From JAHEJV01 sp964653555 (GTDB taxonomy: Bacteria; Myxococcota_A; UBA9160; SMWR01), in contig CAZZFT010000005.1 of NCBI GenBank assembly GCA_964653555.1, positions 18,435-82,434 of the forward strand: a stretch of 64,000 nucleotides of DNA, given 5' to 3'. The stretch's first letter is position 1. Each line of letters opens with the position of its first letter. A program made the position numbers and the translations under genes. Below are positions 44,365 to 52,715 of the stretch, in pieces. The notes below the pieces were generated by a model, which was not told where the DNA came from, ran no database searches, and saw only the letters and a program-made list of their open reading frames with translations.

Positions 44365-45396
44365 CTAGCCCCGCAGCGCCAGCTGGCCGCAGGCGGCCTG
44401 GATGTCGGGGCCGCGGCTGCGACGCAGCGTGACGGTCATGCCGCGGCCCGCGAGGATGCGCAGGAATCGATCGATCGCGACCTCCGAGGGCGGGCGGTAG
44501 GGGCTGTCCGGGTGTGGATTCATCGGGATCAGGTTGACCTTCGCGGGAATCCCGTGCAGCAGCCCGGGCAGGCGCTCGGCGTCCTCGGATCGATCGTTCA
44601 CGCCCTCGATCAGCGTGTACTCGAAGAAGACGGGTCGCCGGGGTGTGACGGTCTCGAGGCCGCGCAGCGCGCCGAGCAGCGCCGCCAGCGGGTAGCGCCG
44701 GTTCAGCGGGACGAGACGATCCCGCACCGCGTCGGTGGTGGCGTGGAGCGAGACGGCCAGGTTCACCGGCACCTGCGCCAGCAGCTCGGCGATCCGGGGC
44801 ACCACTCCGACCGTCGACACGGTCACGCGTCGCGGCGCCAGCCCGAAGGCCTTCGGGTGCACGAGCAGGCGCACCGCCTCCAGCACCGCGGGCAGATTGA
44901 GCAGCGGCTCGCCCATCCCCATGAAGACGACGTTGCTGATCGGGCGCCCCTCGGGCGCGAACGCCCGCATCCGACACACCTGGTCGACGATCTCGCCGGT
45001 GCGCAGGTTGCGGCGGAAACCCATGAAGCCCGTGGCACAGAACGAGCAGGCCATCGCGCACCCGACCTGGGTCGACACGCACAACGTGAGTCGGTCGTCC
45101 TCGGGGATCAGGACGGACTCGATGCGCGCACCGTCGCGGGCCACGAGCGCCGCCTTGCAGGTGCCGTCGCTGGAGCGGTCGACGCGCTCCACCTCGAGCG
45201 CCGAGAGTCCCCACTCCGAGCCGAGGCGCTCGCGCAGCGCCTGGCCCAGATCGGTCATCTGGTCCGGATCCTCGACCCCGCGCCGGTACAGCCAGGCCGC
45301 GAGCTGCTCGGCCCGATACGGCCGCTCCCCCGCCGCCGCCAGACGTTCGCGCAGGCCCTCGATCGAGTGGTCCTTGATGTGGAGCGGCTCGGCCAT
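44365..45396 (-). CDS. rlmN: Dual-specificity RNA methyltransferase RlmN
   Basis: A 343-residue radical-SAM enzyme that methylates A2503 of 23S rRNA and A37 of tRNAs. Visible: the CxxxCxxC cluster motif CAMACSFC, FMGMGEPLLN, and the late methyl-bearing cysteine in AACGQLALRG. The ATG at 45396 starts MAEPLHIKDHS; the longer frame upstream is a shadow of the divergent region. Full length. Confidence 0.95.
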   Translation of the reverse strand: MAEPLHIKDHSIEGLRERLAAAGERPYRAEQLAAWLYRRGVEDPDQMTDLGQALRERLGSEWGLSALEVERVDRSSDGTCKAALVARDGARIESVLIPEDDRLTLCVSTQVGCAMACSFCATGFMGFRRNLRTGEIVDQVCRMRAFAPEGRPISNVVFMGMGEPLLNLPAVLEAVRLLVHPKAFGLAPRRVTVSTVGVVPRIAELLAQVPVNLAVSLHATTDAVRDRLVPLNRRYPLAALLGALRGLETVTPRRPVFFEYTLIEGVNDRSEDAERLPGLLHGIPAKVNLIPMNPHPDSPYRPPSEVAIDRFLRILAGRGMTVTLRRSRGPDIQAACGQLALRG

Positions 45397-45652
45397 GGGG
45401 AGCCAGCCTAGCGAAGGGCCGATTGCCGGGCCGATCGAGTGACGGACACGCACGAGGCGGGACGGAAATTCGCCGATCGGCGGAACTTCAGCGCAATCCA
45501 GGGTGGACTTTCGGATCGTATCCGGCCCATGCTGACGTGGACGCAGGTCGGACCTTGCCCGCAATCCGAACGGGCCCTTGGCCCCGGAGTGTCCCGTCGG
45601 CTTCATCGAAGCGGGCCGAAGCGGAATCGCCACCCAAGGAGGAATGCAGAGG

Positions 45653-47095
45653 ATGAGAGAATCGACATCTGGATCTGGAATCGCCGCGAGCCTGTTACTG
45701 CTTCTCGTCGCGAGCCCCGCGCTCGCGAGCTTCTTCCAGCAGGAGGAGGAGGTCCCGCAGGACACCCGCGAGTTCTTCGTCGACGAGGCGAAGCTTCCCT
45801 TCGACGAGGTGCCTGGATTCCCGTCGACCCGTTACTGGGGCATCGACAAGGGTGCCGGCTTCCGGATCGAGGTCCCGGACAACTGGAACGGCGATCTCAT
45901 CGTCTACACCCACGGCTACCGAGGAACCGGCGCGGAGCTCACCGTCGACAGTCCTCCGCTGCGCACGTACTTCCTGGCCAACGGCTACGCCTGGGTGGCC
46001 TCGAGCTACTCGAAGAACTACTACGACGTGCGTGCCGGTGTAGAGAGCACGAACAGCCTCGTGCGCTACTTCAACAAGAACATCGCCCATCCCCACAAGA
46101 CATTGATCACCGGGTTCTCGATGGGCGGACACGTAATCGGCGCCGCCATCGAGCAGTTCCCGAACGTGGCGTGCGCGCCCGGTCCCTTCTCGAAGCTGTG
46201 CGAGCGCCTGGTGATCGTGCTCGGAAAGCTCTCCGGAGGCATCAAGTACGACGGCGCCGCGCCGTTCTGCGGCGTGATGGGTGACACGGCCCTGTTCGAC
46301 TACTTCGGCGACTTCTCCTACGGCGCCGAGACCCTGGCCGGAGTGACCTCGGTGTTCCCGCCGCCGGACGACTACGCGACCACGATCCTCCCGGCCACGC
46401 TCGCCGCGCTGTACGTGAACCCGTCGGCGCTGTTCACCGGGAACGGCTCCACGGCCGTCGTGAACGCTCAGGGCGCGAAGCTGCGCGACCTCACGGTCCA
46501 GATCTCGGGCGGCCCACGGCCCCTCGTCACGACGGCATTCTCGTTCTTCCAGCAGCTGCTGTTCAGCTTCAGCGGCTCGGACGGAACGATCGACGGCATC
46601 GTGTCGGGCAACATCTACGACAACACGGATCGCGTCTACCAGCTCGATTCGGACCCGGCGCTCTCGGCCGAGGAGGTCGCGTTCAACGACGCGATCATCC
46701 GGATCATGCGCGACCCGGGCGTGAACCCGCCGCAGGTGCTGCGCGTGAGCCGGATCCCGATCATCACCGGCCACATCGACATCCCGGTGTTGTCGACGCA
46801 CACCACGGGCGACCTGTTCGTGCCCTTCTCCATGGAGCAGATCTACGCCCGCGAGGCCGCGGACCAGGGCCGCGCCGGCAACCTGGTCAGCCGGGCGACC
46901 CGCGCGATCGGGCACTGCGAGTTCTCGCCGGAAGAGCTGGTGGAGAGCTTCGCGGACACGGTGTCCTGGGTCGAGACCGGTGTCCGGCCGGGCGGTGACC
47001 AGATCCTCGATCCCGCGGTCGTCGCCGAGCCGCTGTTCGGCTGCAACTACTCGCGCGGGACCACGCCCTCTCGTCCGTTCGCGCCCTGCCCCTGA
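45653..47095 (+). CDS. Secreted alpha/beta hydrolase of unknown substrate
   Basis: A 480-residue exported protein with a signal peptide (about 1-27, ending SPALASF). It carries the alpha/beta-hydrolase nucleophile elbow GFSMGGHV (about residue 160) and an N-terminal oxyanion region HGYRGTGAEL. Towards the C-terminus a conserved histidine is in IGHCEFSPEE. The AAGGAGG site at 45636-45642 is 10 bp before ATG at 45653, so that start is used instead of 45644. Several cysteines suggest disulfides. Not assigned to a named family. The 256-bp divergent gap 45397-45652 should hold its promoter. Confidence 0.82.
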   Translation: MRESTSGSGIAASLLLLLVASPALASFFQQEEEVPQDTREFFVDEAKLPFDEVPGFPSTRYWGIDKGAGFRIEVPDNWNGDLIVYTHGYRGTGAELTVDSPPLRTYFLANGYAWVASSYSKNYYDVRAGVESTNSLVRYFNKNIAHPHKTLITGFSMGGHVIGAAIEQFPNVACAPGPFSKLCERLVIVLGKLSGGIKYDGAAPFCGVMGDTALFDYFGDFSYGAETLAGVTSVFPPPDDYATTILPATLAALYVNPSALFTGNGSTAVVNAQGAKLRDLTVQISGGPRPLVTTAFSFFQQLLFSFSGSDGTIDGIVSGNIYDNTDRVYQLDSDPALSAEEVAFNDAIIRIMRDPGVNPPQVLRVSRIPIITGHIDIPVLSTHTTGDLFVPFSMEQIYAREAADQGRAGNLVSRATRAIGHCEFSPEELVESFADTVSWVETGVRPGGDQILDPAVVAEPLFGCNYSRGTTPSRPFAPCP

Positions 47096-47126
47096 GGCAA
47101 GGGCCTTCGAGAGTGCGACGCCGCAG

Positions 47127-47164
47127 GGCCCGCGTCGGGGCGCAATGCGCCTCGGCGCGGGGCC
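47127..47164. terminator. Long GC-rich hairpin between hydrolase and coiled-coil gene
   Basis: A 38-base hairpin: GGCCCGCG (47127-47134) with CGCGGGGCC (47156-47164, one bulged G), then GGGGCGC-AAT-GCGCCTC inside. It sits in the convergent gap 47096-47185 and could end transcription in both directions. No T-run. Confidence 0.5.
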
Positions 47165-47185
47165 TCGCCTGCCGGAGCCGTCCGC

Positions 47186-47701
47186 CTACTCGGAGACTCC
47201 GCCGGAGCGCTCCGCCTGCAGGTCGGCGAGGGCCCGCTCGGCGCTCGCCAGGTCGCGGTCCGCCGCGCGCAGCGCGCTCTGGGCCTCCTCGATTCGGGTC
47301 GCCGTCTCGCGGTAGCGATCCAGCGTGGGATGGAGCAACGCCAGGCCCTCGTCGGCGTGATCGACCGGATCCTCCCCGCGCGCCTCGAGGTCCGCGACGA
47401 AGCGCTCCAGCTGCTCGACGTCGCGCTCGACCTGCTCCATCTGCGTCTCGGCGTCCCCGAGCTGGGAGCGCGCCGCGCGGCGCTGCGCGCGCGCCGCCTC
47501 GACGGCCTGCTCCGCCGTCGCCAGGGCATCCGGCGCCGGCTCGGGTGCGGCCGGCGGCGGTGCGTCGGGCGGGGCGGAGGCGCGAGGCTCCGGGGCGCGC
47601 GCCCCGGACTCCGATGCCGGCGCGAAGAGTCGGTAGGCCGCGAACAGACCGATCGCGAGCAGCGCCACCGCCGCAATCGTTCCCGCTCGACCGAGCTTCA
47701 C
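47186..47701 (-). CDS. Membrane-anchored coiled-coil protein
   Basis: A 171-residue protein. One hydrophobic helix at about residues 8-26 is followed by an Ala/Pro-rich linker (30-60) and a long coiled coil (62-168) with heptads such as AETQMEQVERDVEQLERFVADL in shortened form. No catalytic motif is visible. GTG at 47701 with GGAGCGG upstream is preferred. Topology suggests one membrane anchor with the coiled coil in the periplasm; function unknown. Confidence 0.7.
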   Translation of the reverse strand: MKLGRAGTIAAVALLAIGLFAAYRLFAPASESGARAPEPRASAPPDAPPPAAPEPAPDALATAEQAVEAARAQRRAARSQLGDAETQMEQVERDVEQLERFVADLEARGEDPVDHADEGLALLHPTLDRYRETATRIEEAQSALRAADRDLASAERALADLQAERSGGVSE

Positions 47702-47796
47702 CTGCCGCTCCGCGTCGCGTCCATCCTGCCTTCCTTCCGGCGAAGGTGGTTCACGGTAGTGGCTCCGCGCGCGATCCGCATCGCTCCCTGCACCCG

Positions 47797-48633
47797 TTAG
47801 GGGGCGTCGTGCCGGCGCTCGACCAGCAGGGAAGCGAGGGCGTGGGCGACCGCCCCCTGCTCGTCGAAGAGCACGGCGTGGGGCTGACCGATGCCGTCGG
47901 CCTCGAGGACGGTCCGGGCCTCGAGGCCGATCCATTCGCCGCGTGGCTCGCGCAGCACGTGCAGCGAGAGATCGGGATTGATCGAGGTGAAGCGGCGGAA
48001 GTCGAGGGCGTTGCCGGTTCCACTCGCGAAGTCGCACAGCGTGGCGAGCCGCACGAAGGGCGTGAGGGCCTCGCCCTCCACCAAGGGGACGCGCAGCCGC
48101 GTCCAGGTGAGGCCCGACTGCCCGCGGCGCGGGATGCGCGAGCGCTCGAAGTCGACGGCGCGCAGGAAGCCCGGAACGAACGCGGGCCCGAAGGGCTGGG
48201 CTCCGGGCTCGGGCGTGGCGTCCGATCCGCGCCCCGGCACCGGATCGGGGAGCGGGATCGCGGTCTCCCGGTCGTGCTCCCCGACGCGGATGCGCAGTGC
48301 CGTGGCGCGGGCGAGCACGCTCCCGCCGGACTCGATCCGCGCGTCGATCTGCTGGATGCGCCGGCCGGCGCGCGTCACCTCGGCGCGCAGGATCAAGGGC
48401 TCGATCGCGACGGCGCGCGTCATCTCGACGGTCATGCGCGCCACCCGCATCGCGACCGGGCTCTCGCAGGCCTCGATCCCGTGCGCGAGCGCGCCGCAGA
48501 TCGGCCCGCCGTGCATGTGCTCGGGATTCCAGGGTCCCTGGGCGAAGTGGGAGGGCAACCAGCGGCCGCCCTCGCGGCGGAAGACCGCAGCGGGAGCGGG
48601 AGACGGATCCGGATTCGGAGCGGGGTGCGACAA
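47797..48633 (-). CDS. Acyl-CoA thioesterase-like hotdog protein
   Basis: A 278-residue protein with two hotdog-like halves of the acyl-CoA thioesterase (TesB-type or 4HBT-like) fold. The N-terminal half has HMHGGPICGALAHGIE, typical of the thioesterase family; the C-terminal half has SLHVLREPRGEWIGLEARTV, near the active-site strand pattern. No clear ATG is available before the first conserved strand, so the TTG at 48633 is tentative, without a good ribosome site. Divergent from the BKACE gene. Confidence 0.75.
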   Translation of the reverse strand: MSHPAPNPDPSPAPAAVFRREGGRWLPSHFAQGPWNPEHMHGGPICGALAHGIEACESPVAMRVARMTVEMTRAVAIEPLILRAEVTRAGRRIQQIDARIESGGSVLARATALRIRVGEHDRETAIPLPDPVPGRGSDATPEPGAQPFGPAFVPGFLRAVDFERSRIPRRGQSGLTWTRLRVPLVEGEALTPFVRLATLCDFASGTGNALDFRRFTSINPDLSLHVLREPRGEWIGLEARTVLEADGIGQPHAVLFDEQGAVAHALASLLVERRHDAP

Positions 48634-48784
48634 CGGAGTGGAAACCGATCGGGCGTGGCGGGCGGCTGCGGAACGTAGCGGTGCTCCCGGGGTGGCGCCC
48701 GGGTCTCGGCAGGCGGCGGGCTTCGTGACACAATCGCGGCGGCGCCGGGCCCGCCGCCGGCGCGCGCCGCCCGAAGGAGGAGCC

Positions 48785-49678
48785 GTGAAGCCGTCCGCGC
48801 CCGTGATCCTCGAAGTCGCCCTCAACGGAGTGACGACGCCGGAGCAGAACGCCGCCGTGCCGCGCGAGCCCGAGGCGATCGCCGAAGAGGCGCTGCGCTG
48901 CCTGGACGCCGGCGCTGCCGTCGTGCACACCCACACCCACGATCCGATGCGGCCGGCCGAGGCGGCGGCGGCGCTCTACCGGGAGGCGTACCGTCCGATC
49001 CTGGCCGAGCGTCCCGACGCGATCCTTTACCCGACGATGGGGATGGGCGACACGATCGAGGAGCGCTACGGGCACCACGAGCCGCTCGCCGCCGAGGGCC
49101 TGATCCGTCAGGGCCTGCTCGATCCCGGCTCGGTGAATCTGGGCTCCGTGCCCACGGACGCGAGCGCCCCCGTCTTCGACTACGTCTACGCCAATCCGCT
49201 CTCGCACGTCCACCACGAGGTGGAGGCCTGCGCACGGCTGCGTCTCGGGCCGAGCATCGCGATCTTCGAGCCCGGCTTCCTGCGCGTGATCCTCGCCTAT
49301 CACCGCGCCGGACGCCTTCCGGCGGGCGCGCTGGTGAAGTTCTACTTCAGCCAGGGAGGCTACTTCGGGAGCGGCGAGCCGAGCTTCAGCGCACCGCCGA
49401 TCCCCGAGGCGCTCGACCTGTATCTGGCCATGATCGAGGGCACCGGACTGCCCTGGGCGGTGGCCGTGCTGGGCGGGCCGCTGCTCGCCACGCCGATCTC
49501 CGAGCGCGCCGTCGAGCGCGGCGGCCACCTGCGCGTCGGCCTCGAGGACCACATGGGCGGGGCGAGCAACGTCGCGGAGATCGAGCAGGCGCGCCGGCTG
49601 TGCGAGAAGCACGGCCGCCCTCTGGCGACCCCCGCCGAGGCCGGCGCGCTGCTGGGACTCCCGCGCGGAATCGCCTAG
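48785..49678 (+). CDS. Beta-keto acid cleavage enzyme (BKACE/DUF849)
   Basis: A 297-residue zinc enzyme of the BKACE family, which cleaves beta-keto acids with acetyl-CoA. The Zn motif HTHTHD (about residues 47-52), the substrate region around YPTMGMGD and EPGF, and the glycine-rich end LEDHMGGASN are present. The substrate of the individual member is not predictable. GTG at 48785 lies 3 bp after an AAGGAGGAG site, an excellent start. The CBS-domain gene follows 2 bp after the stop. Confidence 0.9.
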   Translation: MKPSAPVILEVALNGVTTPEQNAAVPREPEAIAEEALRCLDAGAAVVHTHTHDPMRPAEAAAALYREAYRPILAERPDAILYPTMGMGDTIEERYGHHEPLAAEGLIRQGLLDPGSVNLGSVPTDASAPVFDYVYANPLSHVHHEVEACARLRLGPSIAIFEPGFLRVILAYHRAGRLPAGALVKFYFSQGGYFGSGEPSFSAPPIPEALDLYLAMIEGTGLPWAVAVLGGPLLATPISERAVERGGHLRVGLEDHMGGASNVAEIEQARRLCEKHGRPLATPAEAGALLGLPRGIA

Positions 49679-49680
49679 CG

Positions 49681-50127
49681 ATGGACCTGCGGCGACTCGA
49701 CCGGATCCCGCCCGTGAAGGCGGTGATGACACCCTTTCCGTACAGCGTGGAGCTCGAAGACCCGATCCTGCGCGCCGAGGAGGTGATGCGCGAGCACGGC
49801 GTCCACCACGTGCCCGTCGAGCGGAACGGAGCGCTGGTGGGGATCGTGAGCCAGCGCGACGTGGCCCGGCTGGTGCATCCGGCCGCCAGCCGCCGGACCC
49901 ACGAGCAGATCCGGGTGCGCGACATCTGCACCCGCGATCCCTACGTCGTCGACCTCAACGAGCGCCTCGACGAGGTGCTCGAGCAGATGGTATTGCGCCA
50001 CCTCGGCTCGGCGCTGGTGACGCGCCGGGGCAAGCTGGCCGGGATCTTCACCGTCACCGACGCCTGCCGCGTGCTGGCCGAGGTGCTCCGCGCCCGCTTC
50101 CCCGACGAGGACGGCGACGCGGCCTGA
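49681..50127 (+). CDS. Two-CBS-domain protein
   Basis: A 148-residue cytosolic protein made of two CBS domains (about 12-65 and 78-132), starting PVKAVMTPFPYSVE. CBS pairs bind adenosine nucleotides and act as energy sensors. No partner domain is fused. ATG at 49681 begins 2 bp after the BKACE stop, so it is probably co-transcribed. Ligand and partner are unknown. Confidence 0.9.
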   Translation: MDLRRLDRIPPVKAVMTPFPYSVELEDPILRAEEVMREHGVHHVPVERNGALVGIVSQRDVARLVHPAASRRTHEQIRVRDICTRDPYVVDLNERLDEVLEQMVLRHLGSALVTRRGKLAGIFTVTDACRVLAEVLRARFPDEDGDAA

Positions 50128-50158
50128 GCGACGGCCCCTCGGCGCGGGGACGGGTCGC
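50128..50158. terminator. Hairpin in the CBS/small membrane protein junction
   Basis: GCGAC (50128-50132) pairs with GTCGC (50154-50158) and CCCC with GGGG inside, around a 7-base loop. It lies directly after the CBS stop and before the minus-strand gene ending at 50168. No T-run. Confidence 0.45.
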
Positions 50159-50167
50159 CCGACTCCG

Positions 50168-50413
50168 CTAGGTGGCCCAGCGCTGCACCCCGGCGAGGTA
50201 GGAGCGCGGAGGCAGGAAGGCCAGGTACATGCTGACGCCCGTGACGATGGACACCGCCATCGTGAGCAGGCTCGGCACCAGGTTCCCGGTGAGCTGCTGT
50301 CCGTCGAGCGGGAACACCATCAGGCACGCGCCGAGCAGCAGACTGAGCCCGACCACCGCGTTCGCGAGCATCATCACCCCGAGCGCGATTCCCGTCGCGA
50401 GTTGCGTGCTCAT
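50168..50413 (-). CDS. Small two-helix membrane protein
   Basis: An 81-residue protein with two hydrophobic helices (about 5-30 and 42-65), no known motif. ATG at 50413 begins the first helix; the longer frame upstream looks random. The gene is downstream of the trmB group, separated by about 60 bp. Function unknown. Confidence 0.6.
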   Translation of the reverse strand: MSTQLATGIALGVMMLANAVVGLSLLLGACLMVFPLDGQQLTGNLVPSLLTMAVSIVTGVSMYLAFLPPRSYLAGVQRWAT

Positions 50414-50475
50414 GATTCGGCGAGCCTCCAGCGCGCTGGCGGCGGTCGCTGCATCGGGGCGACCCGATCCCGCCT

Positions 50476-51120
50476 TCAGCTGCTCCGCCGCGCGTACTCG
50501 AAGAAGTGGAATGCGCGGCCCAGCGCGCGCCACTCGAGCTCGTAGGCAGTGGCCGTGCGCCCCTCCACCCGCGGGCGCCAGCGGTCCGGCGCGTAGCGGT
50601 TCTCGAGCTCAGGCGCGGCCGCGAGGCGCTCGTCGATCCACTCGGCGTAGTCGGGGTGGTCGGTGGCGATCCGCAGCAGGCCCCCGGGCACGAGCCGTCG
50701 GGCGATCCGGGCGAGCGTGTCGGCTTGGACGAAGCGGCGGCGATGGTGGCGCTTCTTGGGCCAGGGATCGGGAAAGTTCAGCCAGAAGCAGGCGACCGTT
50801 GCATCGCCGAGCGCCTCCTCGATCACCGCCTCGGCTCGCCCTTCGAGCAGGGCCACGTTGGCGATCTCCCGGCGCGCGAGCCGGCGCGCCATCTTCAGCG
50901 TCCGCTTGTAGGAGAGCTCGATCCCGACGAAGGCCTGCTCGGGCTCGCTCGTCGCGAGATCGAGCAGGAACTCGCCTCGACCGAAGCCGACCTCCACCAC
51001 CAGCGGCAGGACGGTCGGTGCGCGCCCGGCGAAGATCTTCTCGAAGCCCAGCTCGCGCACCTCGTCGAGCGACACGCGCCTGTCGATGCCGGGGATGTCC
51101 GTCTTCAGCGTCCGCGTCAC
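50476..51120 (-). CDS. trmB: tRNA (guanine-N7-)-methyltransferase
   Basis: A 214-residue SAM-dependent enzyme that makes m7G46 in tRNA. Motif I is EVGFGRGEFLLDLA, and the family block LNFPDPWPKKRHHRRR carries the catalytic region; TDHPDYAEWI is also family-typical. GTG at 51120 overlaps the sppA stop (GTGA). Length is typical. Confidence 0.95.
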   Translation of the reverse strand: MTRTLKTDIPGIDRRVSLDEVRELGFEKIFAGRAPTVLPLVVEVGFGRGEFLLDLATSEPEQAFVGIELSYKRTLKMARRLARREIANVALLEGRAEAVIEEALGDATVACFWLNFPDPWPKKRHHRRRFVQADTLARIARRLVPGGLLRIATDHPDYAEWIDERLAAAPELENRYAPDRWRPRVEGRTATAYELEWRALGRAFHFFEYARRSS

Positions 51121-52715
51121 GGGGAGAGCCAGCGGGAGAGCGCGCGCAGCGCGGCGAAGCGCGGCAGGCGCGGGTGCAGGTCCAGGACCACGGGCTCGGT
51201 CGCGCGCAGCCCGGCCCGCTGGCGCACCTCCCGCAGGGCCTCGAGCGGACCCCCGAGTGCGTCGACGAGTCCGTGAGCCAGGGCGCGGCGGCCGGTGAAG
51301 ACGCGCCCTTCTGCGACCCGCTCCACCGCGTCGACGGCGAGGCCGCGGCCCTCGGCGACGCGCGCCAGGAACGTGGCGTAGAGCTCGCGCATTTCGCCGC
51401 CCACCGCCTCGCGCTCCGCGGCGGTGAAGCCGCGCGCCGAGCTGTGCAGCCCGGCGCGGTCGCCCACCTCGACCGCATCGACACCGACTCCGAGCCGCCG
51501 GTAGAGACCCGAGAGATCCAGCTTGCCTCCGATCACGCCGATCGAGCCGGTGATCGTGGCGGCTTCCGCGAGCACGCGATCGGCCGCGCTCGCCAGGTAG
51601 TAGCCGCCCGAGGCGGCCACCTCCGCCAGCGAGGCGATCACGGGCTTCTCGCGGCGCAGCACGCGAACTGCCCGCCACAACAGGTCCGAAGCCAGCGCGT
51701 CGCCACCGGGGCTGTCGATGCGCAGCACGACCCCACGCACGCGGCGGTCCTCGGCGATGCGACCGAGGCGCTCCTCGAACACGCGGGAGGCGATTCCGCG
51801 GCCGCCGCGCCCGCGCCCGATCGCGCCGCTCGCGAACACGTAGGCGATGCGCGGCGGACCCGCGATCCACGCGCGCGCACCGCCGGCGTCGCGCGCGCTG
51901 GCGAGCACGCGCGCGTCCACGCACTCGGCAGCGAACGGCAGCGCGGACTCGCGCGCCGCCTCCCGCTCGAGGCGCTCCTCGAGCACGTCCCGGTAGACGA
52001 GGTCGTCCACCAGCCCCGCCTCACGCGCAGCGGGCGCGCCGAAGAGTCCGCGGTCGATCCGCTCGCGTACCGCGGTCGGGTCGAGGCCGCGTCCCGCCGC
52101 GATGCCCTCGACCAGCACGTCGAAGGTGTCTCCCAGGATCGCCTCGAGCTGCTCGCGCTGGGCGTCGGACATGCGGTCGTTGGTCAGCATCTCGGCGGCG
52201 CTCTTGTGGGTGCCGACCCGGACTACTTCCGGCTTCACGTCGATCCGCGCCAGCAGATCGCGCAGGTAGAAGCCGTCGGCGCGCAGGCCCAGCGCGACGA
52301 CGCGGCCCGTCTCCGGGATCCACAGTCGGTCGGCGGACGACGCCACGTACAGCGATTCGAGATCGAGGCTCTCGGCCCAGGCGACGACCCGCTTGCCCCG
52401 GGCGCGCACCGCGTCGAGGGCGCGTCGCAGGGTGAGCGCCTTCGCGAGCCCACCGGGCGGTCCGCCCACGCGCAGCGCGAGCCCCGGAACCCGGGGGTCC
52501 TCGGCGACGGCCTCGAGCGCCTCGAGCAGACCGAGCAGCGAGGTGATTCCGTCGCGCCCCCAATGGCGCAGCGGCACGTCCACCACCGGCGAGGGCAGCT
52601 CGAGCGTGGCCCAGAAGCGCTCGGCGCGCGGAAGAGAGCGGCGCGCCAGGCCGCGGCGCACCCAGCGCGCCAGACCCGAGCCGACGCGGCGGACCGTTTC
52701 GCGCGGCGGGTCCAT
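51117..52715 (-). CDS. sppA: Signal peptide peptidase SppA-like protease
   Basis: A 532-residue S49 protease with two tandem S49-like halves. Catalytic Lys171 is in GTHKSAAEM and Ser369 in AASGGYYLA, matching the SppA dyad. Unlike E. coli SppA (about 618 residues with an N-terminal membrane helix), there is no hydrophobic N-terminal segment; residues 5-35 are basic and amphipathic. So membrane attachment may be peripheral. ATG at 52715 shares one base with the VWA stop (TGATG). Confidence 0.88.
   Translation of the reverse strand: MDPPRETVRRVGSGLARWVRRGLARRSLPRAERFWATLELPSPVVDVPLRHWGRDGITSLLGLLEALEAVAEDPRVPGLALRVGGPPGGLAKALTLRRALDAVRARGKRVVAWAESLDLESLYVASSADRLWIPETGRVVALGLRADGFYLRDLLARIDVKPEVVRVGTHKSAAEMLTNDRMSDAQREQLEAILGDTFDVLVEGIAAGRGLDPTAVRERIDRGLFGAPAAREAGLVDDLVYRDVLEERLEREAARESALPFAAECVDARVLASARDAGGARAWIAGPPRIAYVFASGAIGRGRGGRGIASRVFEERLGRIAEDRRVRGVVLRIDSPGGDALASDLLWRAVRVLRREKPVIASLAEVAASGGYYLASAADRVLAEAATITGSIGVIGGKLDLSGLYRRLGVGVDAVEVGDRAGLHSSARGFTAAEREAVGGEMRELYATFLARVAEGRGLAVDAVERVAEGRVFTGRRALAHGLVDALGGPLEALREVRQRAGLRATEPVVLDLHPRLPRFAALRALSRWLSP

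Noticed and set aside
45578..45652. Earlier in-frame ATG for the secreted hydrolase
   Set aside because: It would add a charged stretch before the signal peptide and has no good ribosome site; AAGGAGG sits before 45653.
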